From: a virus
Length of the DNA stretch: 64,000 bases
Reading direction: 5' to 3' (one strand)
IMG/VR virus record: IMGVR_UViG_3300042317_001798
Coordinates: 1-64,000 of that record
Program-made: the position numbers and the translations under genes
Notes under the pieces: model-generated
Databases searched by the model: none
The model's input: the letters and a program-made list of their open reading frames with translations, nothing else
What the model was told of the DNA's origin: nothing
Shown: positions 25,822 through 35,036 of the stretch, piece after piece
Layout of the letters: each line of letters starts with the position of its first letter
Position numbering within the stretch: the first letter of the stretch is position 1

Positions 25822-27033
25822 ATGGCTACAACACGTAACCTTTTGCCATACGATAGTGCGCTGCTTCGAGTAAATGATAGTGGACAAATTGTTGAACTCG
25901 GCGCATATTCAAACGATTGGGAATCAACTAACTCGGAATTAACAATAGTTTCAACTAACTTTTTGGTTGATACTCGTTACGTTCTGCAATTAAACCCATC
26001 ATCTACTGGTGAAATATTAGTAACACTAGAAGATGTTCCATTATATCTCGAAGACAATGGACGAATTCTTTCCTTTAATATGCGAATCAAAGCGCTGTCT
26101 TCTGTCGATTTATCAACAATGATTTATCTTGATGGTTCATCAACTGGAATTGAAGGAAATATTCAGTCATTTAGCAGCGGTGAATACAACGCTATTCAGT
26201 CAAATAGAATAACCGTTCCGGATGATTCAGAGCTTCACACCTTAAGTGTAAGAATATCTATCACTGGACATAATGCGTCAAACATATGGTTGACATGTCC
26301 ACACCTAATTCACGACCTGGATTTCTACTCTAATGATTTCGTATCTGGAATACGAAATTTTCTACCTGATTTTTACTGGGAACTTGACTCATCTCAGTCA
26401 TATCCGACTTATCCTTTTTTTAGACTTATTGACGTGCTTACATCTGCTGCTGGTGACACAAAATCTGAATACGAAGAGATGTACGGTCTTGAGGCCGAAG
26501 AGCTGGTAACACAGGACGAGGGAATTCTCAGTTGGGTTCAGAGTTCGCTTGTTTCTCCATCAGCGGCTCGAGACGCGTATTTGAGTTGGCTGGCTCAATT
26601 CAATGGGGAAAGAATCCATCGTAACTTTCAGTTATCTGATGGGACTCTTTATTTCAATAACGCCGGTCTTCAGCGAGACTTTGTGGAGTGGCAGCTCTAT
26701 GGGAGCCATTATGGAAGAGGTGCTGGGACAAGACATGCAATGATTGAATCTGCAAAACAGATGACAATCAGGACAAAAGATGGAGAGGCTTCCACACAGT
26801 CTGTTTCGTTGACGCCATATTTCGGTGGAGACCCTTTTGCGATTCGCATTCAGACGCTAACAAACGAAACAATTGATGCAAATGTCGGTGAATCAAGCGA
26901 TGCCATACTCCAATCAGTGAATATGGCTAGACCTATGGGATACGTGGTTACTCACCAAACTATTGACGAATTCTTCTTAACACTTGATGACGTCACGTAT
27001 GGTTTGCTTGATGGAAGCATCTCGTTCGGGTGA
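25822..27033 (+). CDS. Baseplate/tail protein with gpI-like C-terminal half
   Basis: A 403-aa protein that follows the J-like gene, where P2-type phages encode gpI. The first 170 residues are a β-sandwich-like region absent from gpI. The second half (FLPDFYWELDSS, YPFFRLIDVLTSAAGDTKSEYEEM, SSLVSPSAARDAYLSWLAQFNGE, HYGRGAGTRHAMIESA) matches gpI-like tail proteins that connect baseplate and fibres. It ends the baseplate run before the fibre genes. Confidence 0.72.
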   Translation: MATTRNLLPYDSALLRVNDSGQIVELGAYSNDWESTNSELTIVSTNFLVDTRYVLQLNPSSTGEILVTLEDVPLYLEDNGRILSFNMRIKALSSVDLSTMIYLDGSSTGIEGNIQSFSSGEYNAIQSNRITVPDDSELHTLSVRISITGHNASNIWLTCPHLIHDLDFYSNDFVSGIRNFLPDFYWELDSSQSYPTYPFFRLIDVLTSAAGDTKSEYEEMYGLEAEELVTQDEGILSWVQSSLVSPSAARDAYLSWLAQFNGERIHRNFQLSDGTLYFNNAGLQRDFVEWQLYGSHYGRGAGTRHAMIESAKQMTIRTKDGEASTQSVSLTPYFGGDPFAIRIQTLTNETIDANVGESSDAILQSVNMARPMGYVVTHQTIDEFFLTLDDVTYGLLDGSISFG

Positions 27034-27049
27034 CCAGTATGAAACATAA

Positions 27050-27058
27050 TGCTAAAAT
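27050..27058 (+). promoter_or_regulatory. Candidate extended -10 promoter for the fibre operon
   Basis: TG-C-TAAAAT lies 28 bases before the ATG at 27087. A GTGACC (27030-27035) sits 17 bases upstream as a four-of-six match to a -35. The core TAATGYTAAAAT repeats that found before the connector gene. Confidence 0.4.
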
Positions 27059-27086
27059 AAAACACAATAATTTAGGAGATTTCTAA

Positions 27087-28109
27087 ATGGCCGGTACAGG
27101 TGTAAGACTATTTCTATCTGGTGATACTGCATATGCAGCAGACATAAACACGTATCTCATGGACCAGGTGGTTGCGCGTTTCGCGACCACAGCAGCGCGC
27201 GATGCGGCGTTTGGCGACGGAATTCCCGTATCCCAAGGAGGAAGCGGCAAGCCAGCGCTGTCCGAAGGCCGCATTTGTTATATCGATGAATTGAACTTAA
27301 TTCAATATTACAACGGCGCTTCGTGGCAGGACTCAGCGCAATTTACGGTTGGAGATGGTGCAATCACCACGCAAAAGCTAGCTGCCAACTCTGTAACATC
27401 TGACAAAATTGCCCCAGGCACGGTAATAGCAGCAGATATTGCTGCTGGGACAATTACCGCAACAGAACTAGCAGATGGTGCTGTTACATCAGGAAAGATT
27501 CTTGACGGAACGATTGTCAACGCTGATATAAACACTTCGGCGGCAATTGCATACAGCAAGTTGAACCTAGCAACATCTATCGTTAATGCTGATATAAATG
27601 CTTCTGCTGCGATAGATAAAACCAAAATATCTGGAACAGCTGTGACCCTGGCTGACACTGGAGTGATTACCAGTGCGATGATTGAAAACGATTCGATTGT
27701 CAATGCCGACATCAAGAGTAACGCAGCAATTGCTTATAGCAAATTGAGTCTGTCTGGTTCGATTACGACAACAGATTTAGCTACTGGTGCAGCTCGCTCT
27801 GGGTTTAGGTCACCGATTGTTGCTCAGCAAGGTGCGACACACACAATTGCGGCTTCCGATGTTGGTGGTTTAGTGGTGCTTTCGTCTTGTACTTCGGTTG
27901 TCATACCAACCTCTGATGCAACATTTACAGTTGGGGACAGAATAGATTTTCTTCAAACAGGCACACAAGTAGTTACATTTAGCGCCACATCCCCACAAAC
28001 CGTTGGCGGGTTTGACGCTCAATTAAAACTTGGAGGACAGTTCGCAGTTGCAACACTTGTAAAGTATGCAGCAAATACATGGGTTCTAGTTGGAAATATA
28101 ACGAGTTAA
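27087..28109 (+). CDS. Tail fibre protein (cassette A)
   Basis: A 340-aa fibre. The N-terminal 75 residues probably attach to the baseplate. Residues 85-240 hold imperfect repeats of the type GTIVNADINTSAAIAYSKL, which usually form trimeric β-shafts. The C-terminal 90 residues (from HTIAASDVGGLVVL to TWVLVGNITS) form a domain also found at the ends of the fibres at 45272 and 54788. AGGAG precedes the start. Confidence 0.8.
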   Translation: MAGTGVRLFLSGDTAYAADINTYLMDQVVARFATTAARDAAFGDGIPVSQGGSGKPALSEGRICYIDELNLIQYYNGASWQDSAQFTVGDGAITTQKLAANSVTSDKIAPGTVIAADIAAGTITATELADGAVTSGKILDGTIVNADINTSAAIAYSKLNLATSIVNADINASAAIDKTKISGTAVTLADTGVITSAMIENDSIVNADIKSNAAIAYSKLSLSGSITTTDLATGAARSGFRSPIVAQQGATHTIAASDVGGLVVLSSCTSVVIPTSDATFTVGDRIDFLQTGTQVVTFSATSPQTVGGFDAQLKLGGQFAVATLVKYAANTWVLVGNITS

Positions 28110-28110
28110 C

Positions 28111-29211
28111 ATGATTCCTGGAATAGTTGAGGCAGGTGGGGGCAGAATCCTCCCAACAACGTCTGACGATTTTAATCGCGCAAACAGCACAGACATTACT
28201 GCTGCTGGAAAAAAATGGACAGAGACAAGTGGTGACTGGGCAATCACCAGTAACCAACTGACCACCTCAACCGCCGCAGCTAGCTACCCGATAGCCACAT
28301 TGCGAACTAATACAAAAAACGCAACAGTTAAAGTTGACAGAGCAAACGGGGATGGATGGGGTGCTGCATTCTGGGTGGTGGACCAAAACAACTGGTTTGC
28401 CGCCAACACGGAGATGACGCAATCAAGTGTTCAAAACCCTGCTACTAGCGGCAGCTATGAACAGCAAACATTTACCGGAAACACGTGTAGCGGTGGGAAA
28501 ATATATAACGGCGACAGTTCGTTCCCCCCGTTTGGTGGAACTTGCTACGACGTAGTTTGTATTAGTTACTCTGGGGGAACACCTGCAACGTATGAATATC
28601 GAACACCATCAGGACTGTCTTGCTATCAGGATGGAATCCATTGTGGTGGTGGTTATGTTCTCTATGGCTATCAAGCCGGAGACGAATACCTCTGCGGTGG
28701 AACGTGTTGCTGCTCACTCGTAATGACAGACCCAGGAACGCCAGGGACATGCAATGAATATCAAATTCAAAACTGTTGTATATATCTTGATGCAACTGAC
28801 CCTGGTTGCCCTGGTGCCTGCAATGGACAAAGCCCAAGACCGCAGTACACGACCACGACGGTATACTACACAAATCCTGAAACAAGAACCTGGACATACT
28901 CGCAAAAAGCAATAATAAGAAAAGCCGTTGCTGGAACGGTTTCGATTGTTGCAAATACGAACACAGTCACATCTACCGAGACGGTTGCCGCGGCTGGGGC
29001 TGCTGGTAACCCAACAAGACCAACTTCACTAACCGTAACACTAGTCGGTGAAAGTATATCAATTTCAGCACCAGGGGCAGCAGGCGGAACAATAACAGGA
29101 AGCCATACCGCAACGGGGGCCAATAGAGGCAAAAAACATGGCGTTTCTATTGCTCCAGCGACAGTCTCTCAGTCAAATGCTGTCGACAACTTTGTGTATA
29201 CTAAACCGTAA
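28111..29211 (+). CDS. Cysteine-rich adhesin-like protein (cassette A)
   Basis: A 366-aa protein starting MIPGIVEAGGGRI, a start shared with the protein at 53820 (MIPGNQASGGKF). Residues 20-125 and 280-366 look like two parts of one β-sandwich (DDFNRANSTDI ... VDNFVYTKP, lectin/LamG-like). Between them sits an insert with 14 cysteines (residues 130-235), which suggests a disulfide- or metal-stabilised knob. It is probably a receptor-binding or fibre-tip protein. Not assigned to a family. Confidence 0.65.
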   Translation: MIPGIVEAGGGRILPTTSDDFNRANSTDITAAGKKWTETSGDWAITSNQLTTSTAAASYPIATLRTNTKNATVKVDRANGDGWGAAFWVVDQNNWFAANTEMTQSSVQNPATSGSYEQQTFTGNTCSGGKIYNGDSSFPPFGGTCYDVVCISYSGGTPATYEYRTPSGLSCYQDGIHCGGGYVLYGYQAGDEYLCGGTCCCSLVMTDPGTPGTCNEYQIQNCCIYLDATDPGCPGACNGQSPRPQYTTTTVYYTNPETRTWTYSQKAIIRKAVAGTVSIVANTNTVTSTETVAAAGAAGNPTRPTSLTVTLVGESISISAPGAAGGTITGSHTATGANRGKKHGVSIAPATVSQSNAVDNFVYTKP

Positions 29212-29369
29212 TGAGCGACACAGCAGTTAATTACGGGGAAGAGCGATTGAAGATATGCTTGGGGTGCCCGCGTTTATTCAGGCCGACAATGACCTGTAAG
29301 GAATGTGGTTGCTTCATGAAAGTAAAAACGAGACTTAAAACGGCAAAGTGCCCAATAGGAAAGTGGTAA
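29211..29369 (+). CDS. DUF6171-like zinc-ribbon mini-protein
   Basis: A 52-aa protein. It contains ICLGCPRLF, then TCKECGCFMKVKTRL and KCPIGKW, a CxxC...CxxCxC...C array that most likely binds zinc, as in DUF6171 proteins. A longer paralogue lies at 53024-53251 with the same C-terminal ECGCFMK...CP..KW pattern. It starts on the last base of the previous stop (TAATG). Function unknown; it sits between adhesin and oxygenase genes in both copies. Confidence 0.8.
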   Translation: MSDTAVNYGEERLKICLGCPRLFRPTMTCKECGCFMKVKTRLKTAKCPIGKW

Positions 29370-29373
29370 AAAC

Positions 29374-29706
29374 ATGGCTTTTACAATAATCACAACAACA
29401 AATGGTCCAGTGGTTAAGAGTGGTACGAATCACTACACGCTCCACGATATTGCTGCATGTATTGATATTGCTGAAACAAACGCAACTTTTGTTGACGAAA
29501 TGGGCACTCACATTGCCAATGAGTTGATGGCCGCAGCCACGGAATGGACGGAAGCATTTGTCGGCGGACTGCAACCATCACAGAACAAAGTTGTTTACTA
29601 CATGAACTCTGGGGCGCATTTCAAAATGTTTGTCCAGCAGTATGATATGTACAAGCGGAACATGGAAAATCCACCGCCTGCGAGCGCCTCGGTTGTCGTT
29701 GAGTAA
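29374..29706 (+). CDS. Hypothetical protein
   Basis: I do not recognise this 110-aa protein. It is mildly acidic with a mixed helical middle (DIAACIDIAETNATFVDEM) and a C-terminal helix (HFKMFVQQYDMYKRNMEN) before a short proline/alanine tail. It overlaps the start of the following oxygenase gene, so the two are translationally coupled. Confidence 0.65.
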   Translation: MAFTIITTTNGPVVKSGTNHYTLHDIAACIDIAETNATFVDEMGTHIANELMAAATEWTEAFVGGLQPSQNKVVYYMNSGAHFKMFVQQYDMYKRNMENPPPASASVVVE

Positions 29707-30754
29707 AGCAGTCCAATTTCCTCCATTTTTTGGGAGCACGCCAAAAATTGGTAAATCAGAAGTACTAGAAATTGATTCAATTAATGACGTTCATCTTGGC
29801 GGCGGTGTTGTCTGTTTCAGAAATGCATTTAATCCGAACAAAGAACTCATTATGCCATGGGCTGACAGAAATGCACAGCTGGCGCATGAGCAAAGATGGA
29901 AATATCACACCGACAGCTCCGGTCAGAAATATGCGGTAAACGAGGACGGCAATAAATTCTCAATTGAACAGATAGAGGAAGTTCCAATTCGTGTTCTTCA
30001 GCCGGTACAGCAAGGCACCGAGCCGGAAGTTGTTGAGATATTCCAGAACTGGGAAGACCAAATTTATAAGTGCTTAATTAAGTACATTCACAGATTCCCA
30101 TTTGCTCTCGGAACAATATGGTGGAGGAGCAGGGGGCACCTTCTGCGATACGACGAGGGTGATTATTTGGGAATCCATAACGATAATGACTCAAACTATA
30201 GGGCCACAAACGGTGAAAGATTTGTCCCCAAGGGGCAGGTGCAGATGCGTCAAGTTGTTGCCGTAATGGCATACATCAATGACTGCGTATCGAGCACATC
30301 CGAATTGGATGGAACAAACTACATAGGCGGGGAGTTGTTTTTTCCATACCTTGATATTGAGCACCAAGCAAAATCCGGAGATATAGTAATTTTTCCTTGC
30401 AACTTTATGGCCACCCATGGCGTCCACACTGTTACGCATGGGAAACGATACGGGTATCTAGAGTTCTTTTCACAAGGTTCATCACATGATGACGTCTTAA
30501 TAAATGTGTCGGAGCCAGATGCTGTTGATGACTGGTGTCGTCCGCATTGGATTGACTCCCTGTATGACGATTACTCCCTCTATGCAAAACACTCAGATTA
30601 CGGTCAATCGGATTTTGATGAAGCAAGAACAAATCCTGTTTATCAGAATCGGGCGCTTGAGGGGGAAAACGGTTTATCTCGGCCGTATTACGCGAGCGAT
30701 GTAATAAAAGAAACAGAAAACAGGGGTAAAGTTTACCCCGACCAACTTATATAA
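29699..30754 (+). CDS. 2OG-Fe(II) dioxygenase (subfamily with WWRxRGH motif)
   Basis: A 351-aa Fe(II)/2-oxoglutarate oxygenase of the prolyl-4-hydroxylase-like type. The iron site is His160/Asp162 (LGIHNDND) and His240 (ATHGV), with Arg250 (GKRYGYLEF) for 2-oxoglutarate. It shares the block WWRSRGHLLRY before the HxD with proteins at 31616, 32392 and 33293. The TTG at 29699 is chosen since it couples to the previous stop; an in-frame ATG at 29642 is an alternative. The C-terminal 90 residues are an extension with no known fold. Confidence 0.85.
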   Translation: MSKAVQFPPFFGSTPKIGKSEVLEIDSINDVHLGGGVVCFRNAFNPNKELIMPWADRNAQLAHEQRWKYHTDSSGQKYAVNEDGNKFSIEQIEEVPIRVLQPVQQGTEPEVVEIFQNWEDQIYKCLIKYIHRFPFALGTIWWRSRGHLLRYDEGDYLGIHNDNDSNYRATNGERFVPKGQVQMRQVVAVMAYINDCVSSTSELDGTNYIGGELFFPYLDIEHQAKSGDIVIFPCNFMATHGVHTVTHGKRYGYLEFFSQGSSHDDVLINVSEPDAVDDWCRPHWIDSLYDDYSLYAKHSDYGQSDFDEARTNPVYQNRALEGENGLSRPYYASDVIKETENRGKVYPDQLI

Positions 30755-30775
30755 GCAGTCCCTGAAGCACCATAT

Positions 30776-31606
30776 TCATCTCGGTTCCTGCCAAGATGGA
30801 TAGTCACCTCTTGGCTTATCAAGTGAATTGTTCATTGTTAAGTGTTTTCCAAAAGTATTGATTCCATGTATGAATCCCAAATGCTCTGGAAATTTTAAAT
30901 CGATGCATATGTCTCTCAGTTTTCCGTCGCGAATCTGTTCCCAAATATAAACCATCGTTTCAGAGCCAGTTCTTCCATCCACGTAGAATTTTTCTGCTAT
31001 TAGGTTTAGCATTTCATCTTCCCATTTGGGATTTTTTGGTGTTATTTTGTCTTGAAACAGATGCTCTTTTGGCGGCGACATACTGCCAGACGCAATGAGC
31101 CGATTTACGTATTTTGCTGGAGCGGCAGATACGTGGACATCAAAAAGCCCGCCCGACAACAATGCCGCTGCTTCCCGTGCTGATGGTCCTGAAAGAATCA
31201 TGAGTCGATGCTTTTTATCAGTTAAAGCTTCATCTTCAATGGGGTACCCCCTAATTGCTCCCTCACAGTAGTTATCTGTTAGGCCAGAAACGATGGTCCT
31301 CCACTGGTGTTCTTCCTCGTCTCCATTCAAAGAATTTAAGTCAATATACAAACCTTTGTATTTGTTTATTAATACATTTCTTGGTGTTTCCATGGCTGCA
31401 TCATTTGTGCCTATGCAGATAATCGCCCCACACTCATCAGCAAGCTTCTCCAAAGTGAATAAATTATTTATTCCGCAATCCGATGCTCTGTGTATAGTCT
31501 CCATTGACCTATCCATCGATGCGAAAAATACAGAATGTCCTGCTAATTGCAATGACTTTGCGATTGTTGCACCCATTTTCCCGGGAGAATTAATTCCAAT
31601 TTTCAT
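30776..31606 (-). CDS. NAD(P)-dependent dehydrogenase of the 6PGDH / 3-hydroxyisobutyrate type
   Basis: A 276-aa oxidoreductase. The N-terminus MKIGINSPGKMGATIAKSLQ is the Rossmann nucleotide loop of the β-hydroxyacid dehydrogenase superfamily, and IICIGTNDAA is the fourth strand with the following turn. A C-terminal helical domain follows, as usual for the family. The catalytic Lys is not certain. It is the last gene of the minus-strand block, tail-to-tail with the oxygenase at 29699. Its substrate is unknown. Confidence 0.75.
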   Translation of the reverse strand: MKIGINSPGKMGATIAKSLQLAGHSVFFASMDRSMETIHRASDCGINNLFTLEKLADECGAIICIGTNDAAMETPRNVLINKYKGLYIDLNSLNGDEEEHQWRTIVSGLTDNYCEGAIRGYPIEDEALTDKKHRLMILSGPSAREAAALLSGGLFDVHVSAAPAKYVNRLIASGSMSPPKEHLFQDKITPKNPKWEDEMLNLIAEKFYVDGRTGSETMVYIWEQIRDGKLRDICIDLKFPEHLGFIHGINTFGKHLTMNNSLDKPRGDYPSWQEPR

Positions 31607-31615
31607 TGATACGCC

Positions 31616-32392
31616 TCACTTTATTGGACCAACAGGAACAAACTGTTGGACCGAATTTGCTGAATGACTAGTAATAAAATCAAGATGATACGAAAAGTTC
31701 TGCAATTCTTGTCTTTTATGTTCTGCCGGTGGGCTTATATCGAGAACGCCGTGGCAGAACCAGGAAAGATAAGCAAATCTCTCTCCCGTTTCTATTGGTG
31801 TTATCTCATGGCAACCAGAAAAGTTAGAAGGGTACACAACGATTGAACCAAACTTGGGGAATACGGTTATGCCCCATGGGCGGAAACTTAGATTTCCACC
31901 TGTGTATTTATCGTTTAGGAAAATGCTACACGTAAGAGTATTTGCTATTGGTGCCAATGAGATTGGAGTCAAACCATCATCTGCGTATGGGAGATTTGCG
32001 TCGGAATGTGGTCCTATCATTTGTCCCGGAAGATACCTAATTACATGACCCCTGGTCCGCCATTTTACGGCACCTGCGGCAGATGGGAATATCTCCAAGT
32101 ACTTACTGACACAGTTGGTTCCGGAGTCCTCCAAATCGCTCAAGGTTTGAAAATCTTTTTTTTCTATTCCCAAATGATTTACATTTAAGTATCTATGTGG
32201 GGCAATCTTTGCTTGTTCTAAATTGTGGTTATACCCACCAGAATTTTTTAAATTCTCATTACCCAAATTTGAGTAACCCTCATGGTTGGTGGACAGGAGG
32301 AGGTTTTCAAGATACTTATCGACATCTTGTTGTGTTGACTTTATTGCATTGTCAAACTGAACAATTCCATTTCCTAGATGCGTTATGTTCAT
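31616..32392 (-). CDS. 2OG-Fe(II) dioxygenase
   Basis: A 258-aa oxygenase. Iron ligands are His129/Asp131 (IGPHSDANL) and His195 (SGCHEI), with Arg205 (GERFAYLSWF) as the 2-oxoglutarate anchor. WRTRGHVIRY precedes the HxD, linking it to the proteins at 29699, 32392 and 33293. It starts on the last base of the previous stop (TAATG). Together with the next two upstream genes it forms a run of three tandem paralogues with low mutual identity, so the duplications look old. Confidence 0.88.
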   Translation of the reverse strand: MNITHLGNGIVQFDNAIKSTQQDVDKYLENLLLSTNHEGYSNLGNENLKNSGGYNHNLEQAKIAPHRYLNVNHLGIEKKDFQTLSDLEDSGTNCVSKYLEIFPSAAGAVKWRTRGHVIRYLPGQMIGPHSDANLPYADDGLTPISLAPIANTLTCSIFLNDKYTGGNLSFRPWGITVFPKFGSIVVYPSNFSGCHEITPIETGERFAYLSWFCHGVLDISPPAEHKRQELQNFSYHLDFITSHSANSVQQFVPVGPIK

Positions 32393-33300
32393 TAAAAACC
32401 GTCCGAAACCAGAGACATGGCATAGAAGTGTTTATCTGGCCCACAATTTTGTATGTATTCTCTAAAGTCTTTGCGCAAGTTGGGTAGGTAAACGTTTGTA
32501 GAAACCTTTGCAATTTCTGGTTCCTTAACAGGGTCTGCGATGTGCTCGTGATATTCGCTATTTGGGCTTCCGTGTGAATACCAACCCAAATATGAATATC
32601 TCTCCCCCCTGGAAACTGGAAGCACTTCATGTGATGCTATGTAATTTGATGGGAACATTAGTATGTCCCCCTTTCGTGGTTTGTAATTTATATTTAGTTC
32701 GTTAAAGAAATGGTGTCCTCCAGCAAATGAATTTACAGCATCATCGCCAGATTCATCGCAATCGTTAATGTAGACAATGCAGGATAGTGTATTTCTTGTT
32801 GCTAGCTGGTCGGATGGGTGTTCGTATCCATAGACGTAGTCGGCGCTTGTGTCTGAATGGACGCCAAGGTATTGGCGATTACCCACAACTCCAGATGGTG
32901 GAGATGAATACCTAACGATATGCCCCTTAACCTTCCACCAAATATTTTTGTAAGAAAGGGGATATCTGAGCATGTATTTGAGCAAATACCTATCTTTCGA
33001 GTCCTCCCAAAACTCAAGCATTTCCCTAAACTTATCTGAACATTGCTGATGGGCGGACGAACACCTACTTGGCATCGATGCAAATGTGTCGTAATCAAAA
33101 ATGTAGCCGCTCATATTTACTAGCGCTTTTTCGCCAGTTTCGGGATGAATTGTTTCGGTGTACATAGCGGAGGCGTCTCTGTCGACAAGCTCCCTACAGG
33201 AATTAATAGCAAATTCCCAGTCAAAGTCGATAGCCGACGGAAACAGACAAACACCAGCACCAAGTTCCATCATTTCTACGTCATTAAACTTATTAACCAT
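32392..33300 (-). CDS. 2OG-Fe(II) dioxygenase
   Basis: A 302-aa oxygenase of the same subfamily. WWKVKGHIVRY precedes His148/Asp150 (LGVHSDTS); His224 (SHEVLPVSRGER) and Arg234 complete the site. The ATG at 33300 is chosen because GGAG lies 8 bases upstream; an ATG at 33306 is also possible. The gene overlaps its upstream neighbour by eight bases. Its N-terminal half (residues 1-110) carries a small insertion rich in Cys and Asp not seen in the paralogues. Confidence 0.88.
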   Translation of the reverse strand: MVNKFNDVEMMELGAGVCLFPSAIDFDWEFAINSCRELVDRDASAMYTETIHPETGEKALVNMSGYIFDYDTFASMPSRCSSAHQQCSDKFREMLEFWEDSKDRYLLKYMLRYPLSYKNIWWKVKGHIVRYSSPPSGVVGNRQYLGVHSDTSADYVYGYEHPSDQLATRNTLSCIVYINDCDESGDDAVNSFAGGHHFFNELNINYKPRKGDILMFPSNYIASHEVLPVSRGERYSYLGWYSHGSPNSEYHEHIADPVKEPEIAKVSTNVYLPNLRKDFREYIQNCGPDKHFYAMSLVSDGF

Positions 33301-34126
33301 GGTCATTGCTCCGAGACCTGTGCGCTGCTGCTCTTGCTGGTGGCATTCCGGAATACTTGCCGTTGATGTATTCATCATAGTCTTCAGTGATTGAGCTCAA
33401 CCAAACTTGTCCACCTGTGTCTGAAATCTCCAACTGTGGGTTTATCCCTTTTTCTTGAGATTCTGAGCCCTGGGCAAACCAGGCAAGGTACGTGAGTCTT
33501 TCTCCACTTGTGATAGTGGATATCTCATGGGCGGCTACGTAATTAGCCGGAAACAAAAGTATGTTTCCTTTTTGCGGTTTGATTGCAACGTCTGCATACG
33601 GAAATAACATTTCACCGCCACAAAACGCTCCTGGCGCTGGGGTTTCCGACCAGTCGTTAATGAAAACTATTGCACTCAGAACGTTTCTAGTTGCGTGTTC
33701 CTTGCTGGGCATTTTTCCATATCTGTAGTTCACATCATTATCCGAATGAAGCCCCAGTGAACCACCGGTTGAATAAGAGAGGATATGTCCAGAAGTTCTC
33801 CACCACAGGCAGCTAAGGATTGCTGGAAACATTTCAATGTACTGCAAAAGACAGGAATATATCGCTGGCTCAAATTCGTTGTATATTTCGCTACCCAACC
33901 CTTGTAGTCTGAGTGGAGCTTTTGCCATGTCCTGCAGGCTATAAATAAAACCGCCCTGATTTAGCGCGTGGATTGGATTTCCGTTTTCATCTAGGACAAC
34001 GGTAAAATTTTCTTCTATTGCCTTTTGCTTCAACTTCTCTATCTTGTCTGAAAATTTACTGAATTCGATGTTCGCAGCGGCCACAAACTCGATTATTCCA
34101 TGACCATGATTTATCACGGAGCTCAT
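33293..34126 (-). CDS. 2OG-Fe(II) dioxygenase
   Basis: A 277-aa oxygenase, third of the tandem set. WWRTSGHILSY precedes His127/Asp129 (LGLHSDND); His200 (AAHEISTITSGER) and Arg210 follow. A GGEMLFPYADVAIKPQKGN segment is the usual prolyl-hydroxylase-like jelly-roll strand pair. Its ATG overlaps the stop of the glutathione-peroxidase-like gene by four bases. Confidence 0.88.
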   Translation of the reverse strand: MSSVINHGHGIIEFVAAANIEFSKFSDKIEKLKQKAIEENFTVVLDENGNPIHALNQGGFIYSLQDMAKAPLRLQGLGSEIYNEFEPAIYSCLLQYIEMFPAILSCLWWRTSGHILSYSTGGSLGLHSDNDVNYRYGKMPSKEHATRNVLSAIVFINDWSETPAPGAFCGGEMLFPYADVAIKPQKGNILLFPANYVAAHEISTITSGERLTYLAWFAQGSESQEKGINPQLEISDTGGQVWLSSITEDYDEYINGKYSGMPPARAAAHRSRSNDHG

Positions 34127-34737
34127 AGCAGGGACCTTATGGCTTGTTTTATTGAATTATCCTCCCCGAATAAAGCCTGCTCCGATATCGGTGATTCCGC
34201 CCAATTAAATCGACCAACATAAACGCCTTCTCGTGATGTTAAGAATTTTTCCCAATTGTTCGGAACCCTCATTGCAACTTCCCCCGCTCTATTTCTTCCA
34301 GCAGCCGCAGCGGCACTCAAGTCGGCCATGCTGTCGTTAAAATTTCTTATTAGCTCTCCATTTAGGAATGAGTAAACGTCATGCCTATTTTGCCCGTTAA
34401 CGTCTATTTTTTCTGCTATCGGAAATGTAACGTAGGGATAATTTTTTTTTATATTTTCAAAAATTTCCAAATTGTCGCCATTCTCCATGTTCCCAAATTG
34501 GTTGCATGGGTAACCGACGACGCTAAAACCGCTATCACAAAATTCTTCATGAAGTTTTTGCAATTCCCAAAAATTTTTAGCTGTTCTTGCATAAGACCAT
34601 AGACGACTGCACTTTGGCGAGTATCCGGTCTTTGATACAACGTTTACATGGAGGAGCACTTTACCCCTTAACTGTCCAAGCAAATTTGGACAGCCATCCA
34701 AAGAGCTTATTTCTATATCAAAAATCGATTTACTCAT
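34123..34737 (-). CDS. Glutathione-peroxidase-fold protein lacking the catalytic cysteine
   Basis: A 204-aa thioredoxin-fold protein clearly related to glutathione peroxidases: SIFDIEISSLDG at the start, GYPCNQFGNMEN (residues 75-86), VTFPIAEKIDVNG and NWEKFLTSREG. The loop that normally reads NVASKCG is NVVSKTG here, so the peroxidatic Cys is Thr37; Cys43 lies six residues later. Peroxidase activity is therefore doubtful, and it may act as a binding protein or use another cysteine. The ATG at 34737 gives the family's N-terminus. Confidence 0.85.
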   Translation of the reverse strand: MSKSIFDIEISSLDGCPNLLGQLRGKVLLHVNVVSKTGYSPKCSRLWSYARTAKNFWELQKLHEEFCDSGFSVVGYPCNQFGNMENGDNLEIFENIKKNYPYVTFPIAEKIDVNGQNRHDVYSFLNGELIRNFNDSMADLSAAAAAGRNRAGEVAMRVPNNWEKFLTSREGVYVGRFNWAESPISEQALFGEDNSIKQAIRSLL

Positions 34738-35029
34738 CCTCTGACACCGTACATGAGATTTTGGTATTAAGAAATTCACCTATTCTTAGAAAACCGCTTC
34801 CAGATTCCGTATCAATATCGATTTGTACCGTCGTAATAATTGGTGCCTCTAGTTCAAATCTGCTACTTATACTCTTTCCGTTATTGCCGATGACCACATT
34901 TTCTCCAGGCACCACGTGGGTTCCCCTGCTATGGTTGATTGCAATTGAGCCATCTTCGGAAAGAGTTAATCTGCAAACTTCTTCCCCAAATGGTGTATCA
35001 ACGGAGATATCCCAAGACCCCAAAATCAT
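34730..35029 (-). CDS. Hypothetical small β-rich protein
   Basis: A 99-aa protein that looks entirely β: ILGSWDISVDTPFGEEVCRL, GSIAINHSRG, then SISSRFELEAPIITTVQIDI. The pattern (GxWxxxxxTPxGE at the start, alternating strands) resembles small lipocalin- or avidin-like barrels. No family assigned. It overlaps the peroxidase-like gene by eight bases. Confidence 0.65.
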   Translation of the reverse strand: MILGSWDISVDTPFGEEVCRLTLSEDGSIAINHSRGTHVVPGENVVIGNNGKSISSRFELEAPIITTVQIDIDTESGSGFLRIGEFLNTKISCTVSEDE

Positions 35030-35036
35030 GGCATCG

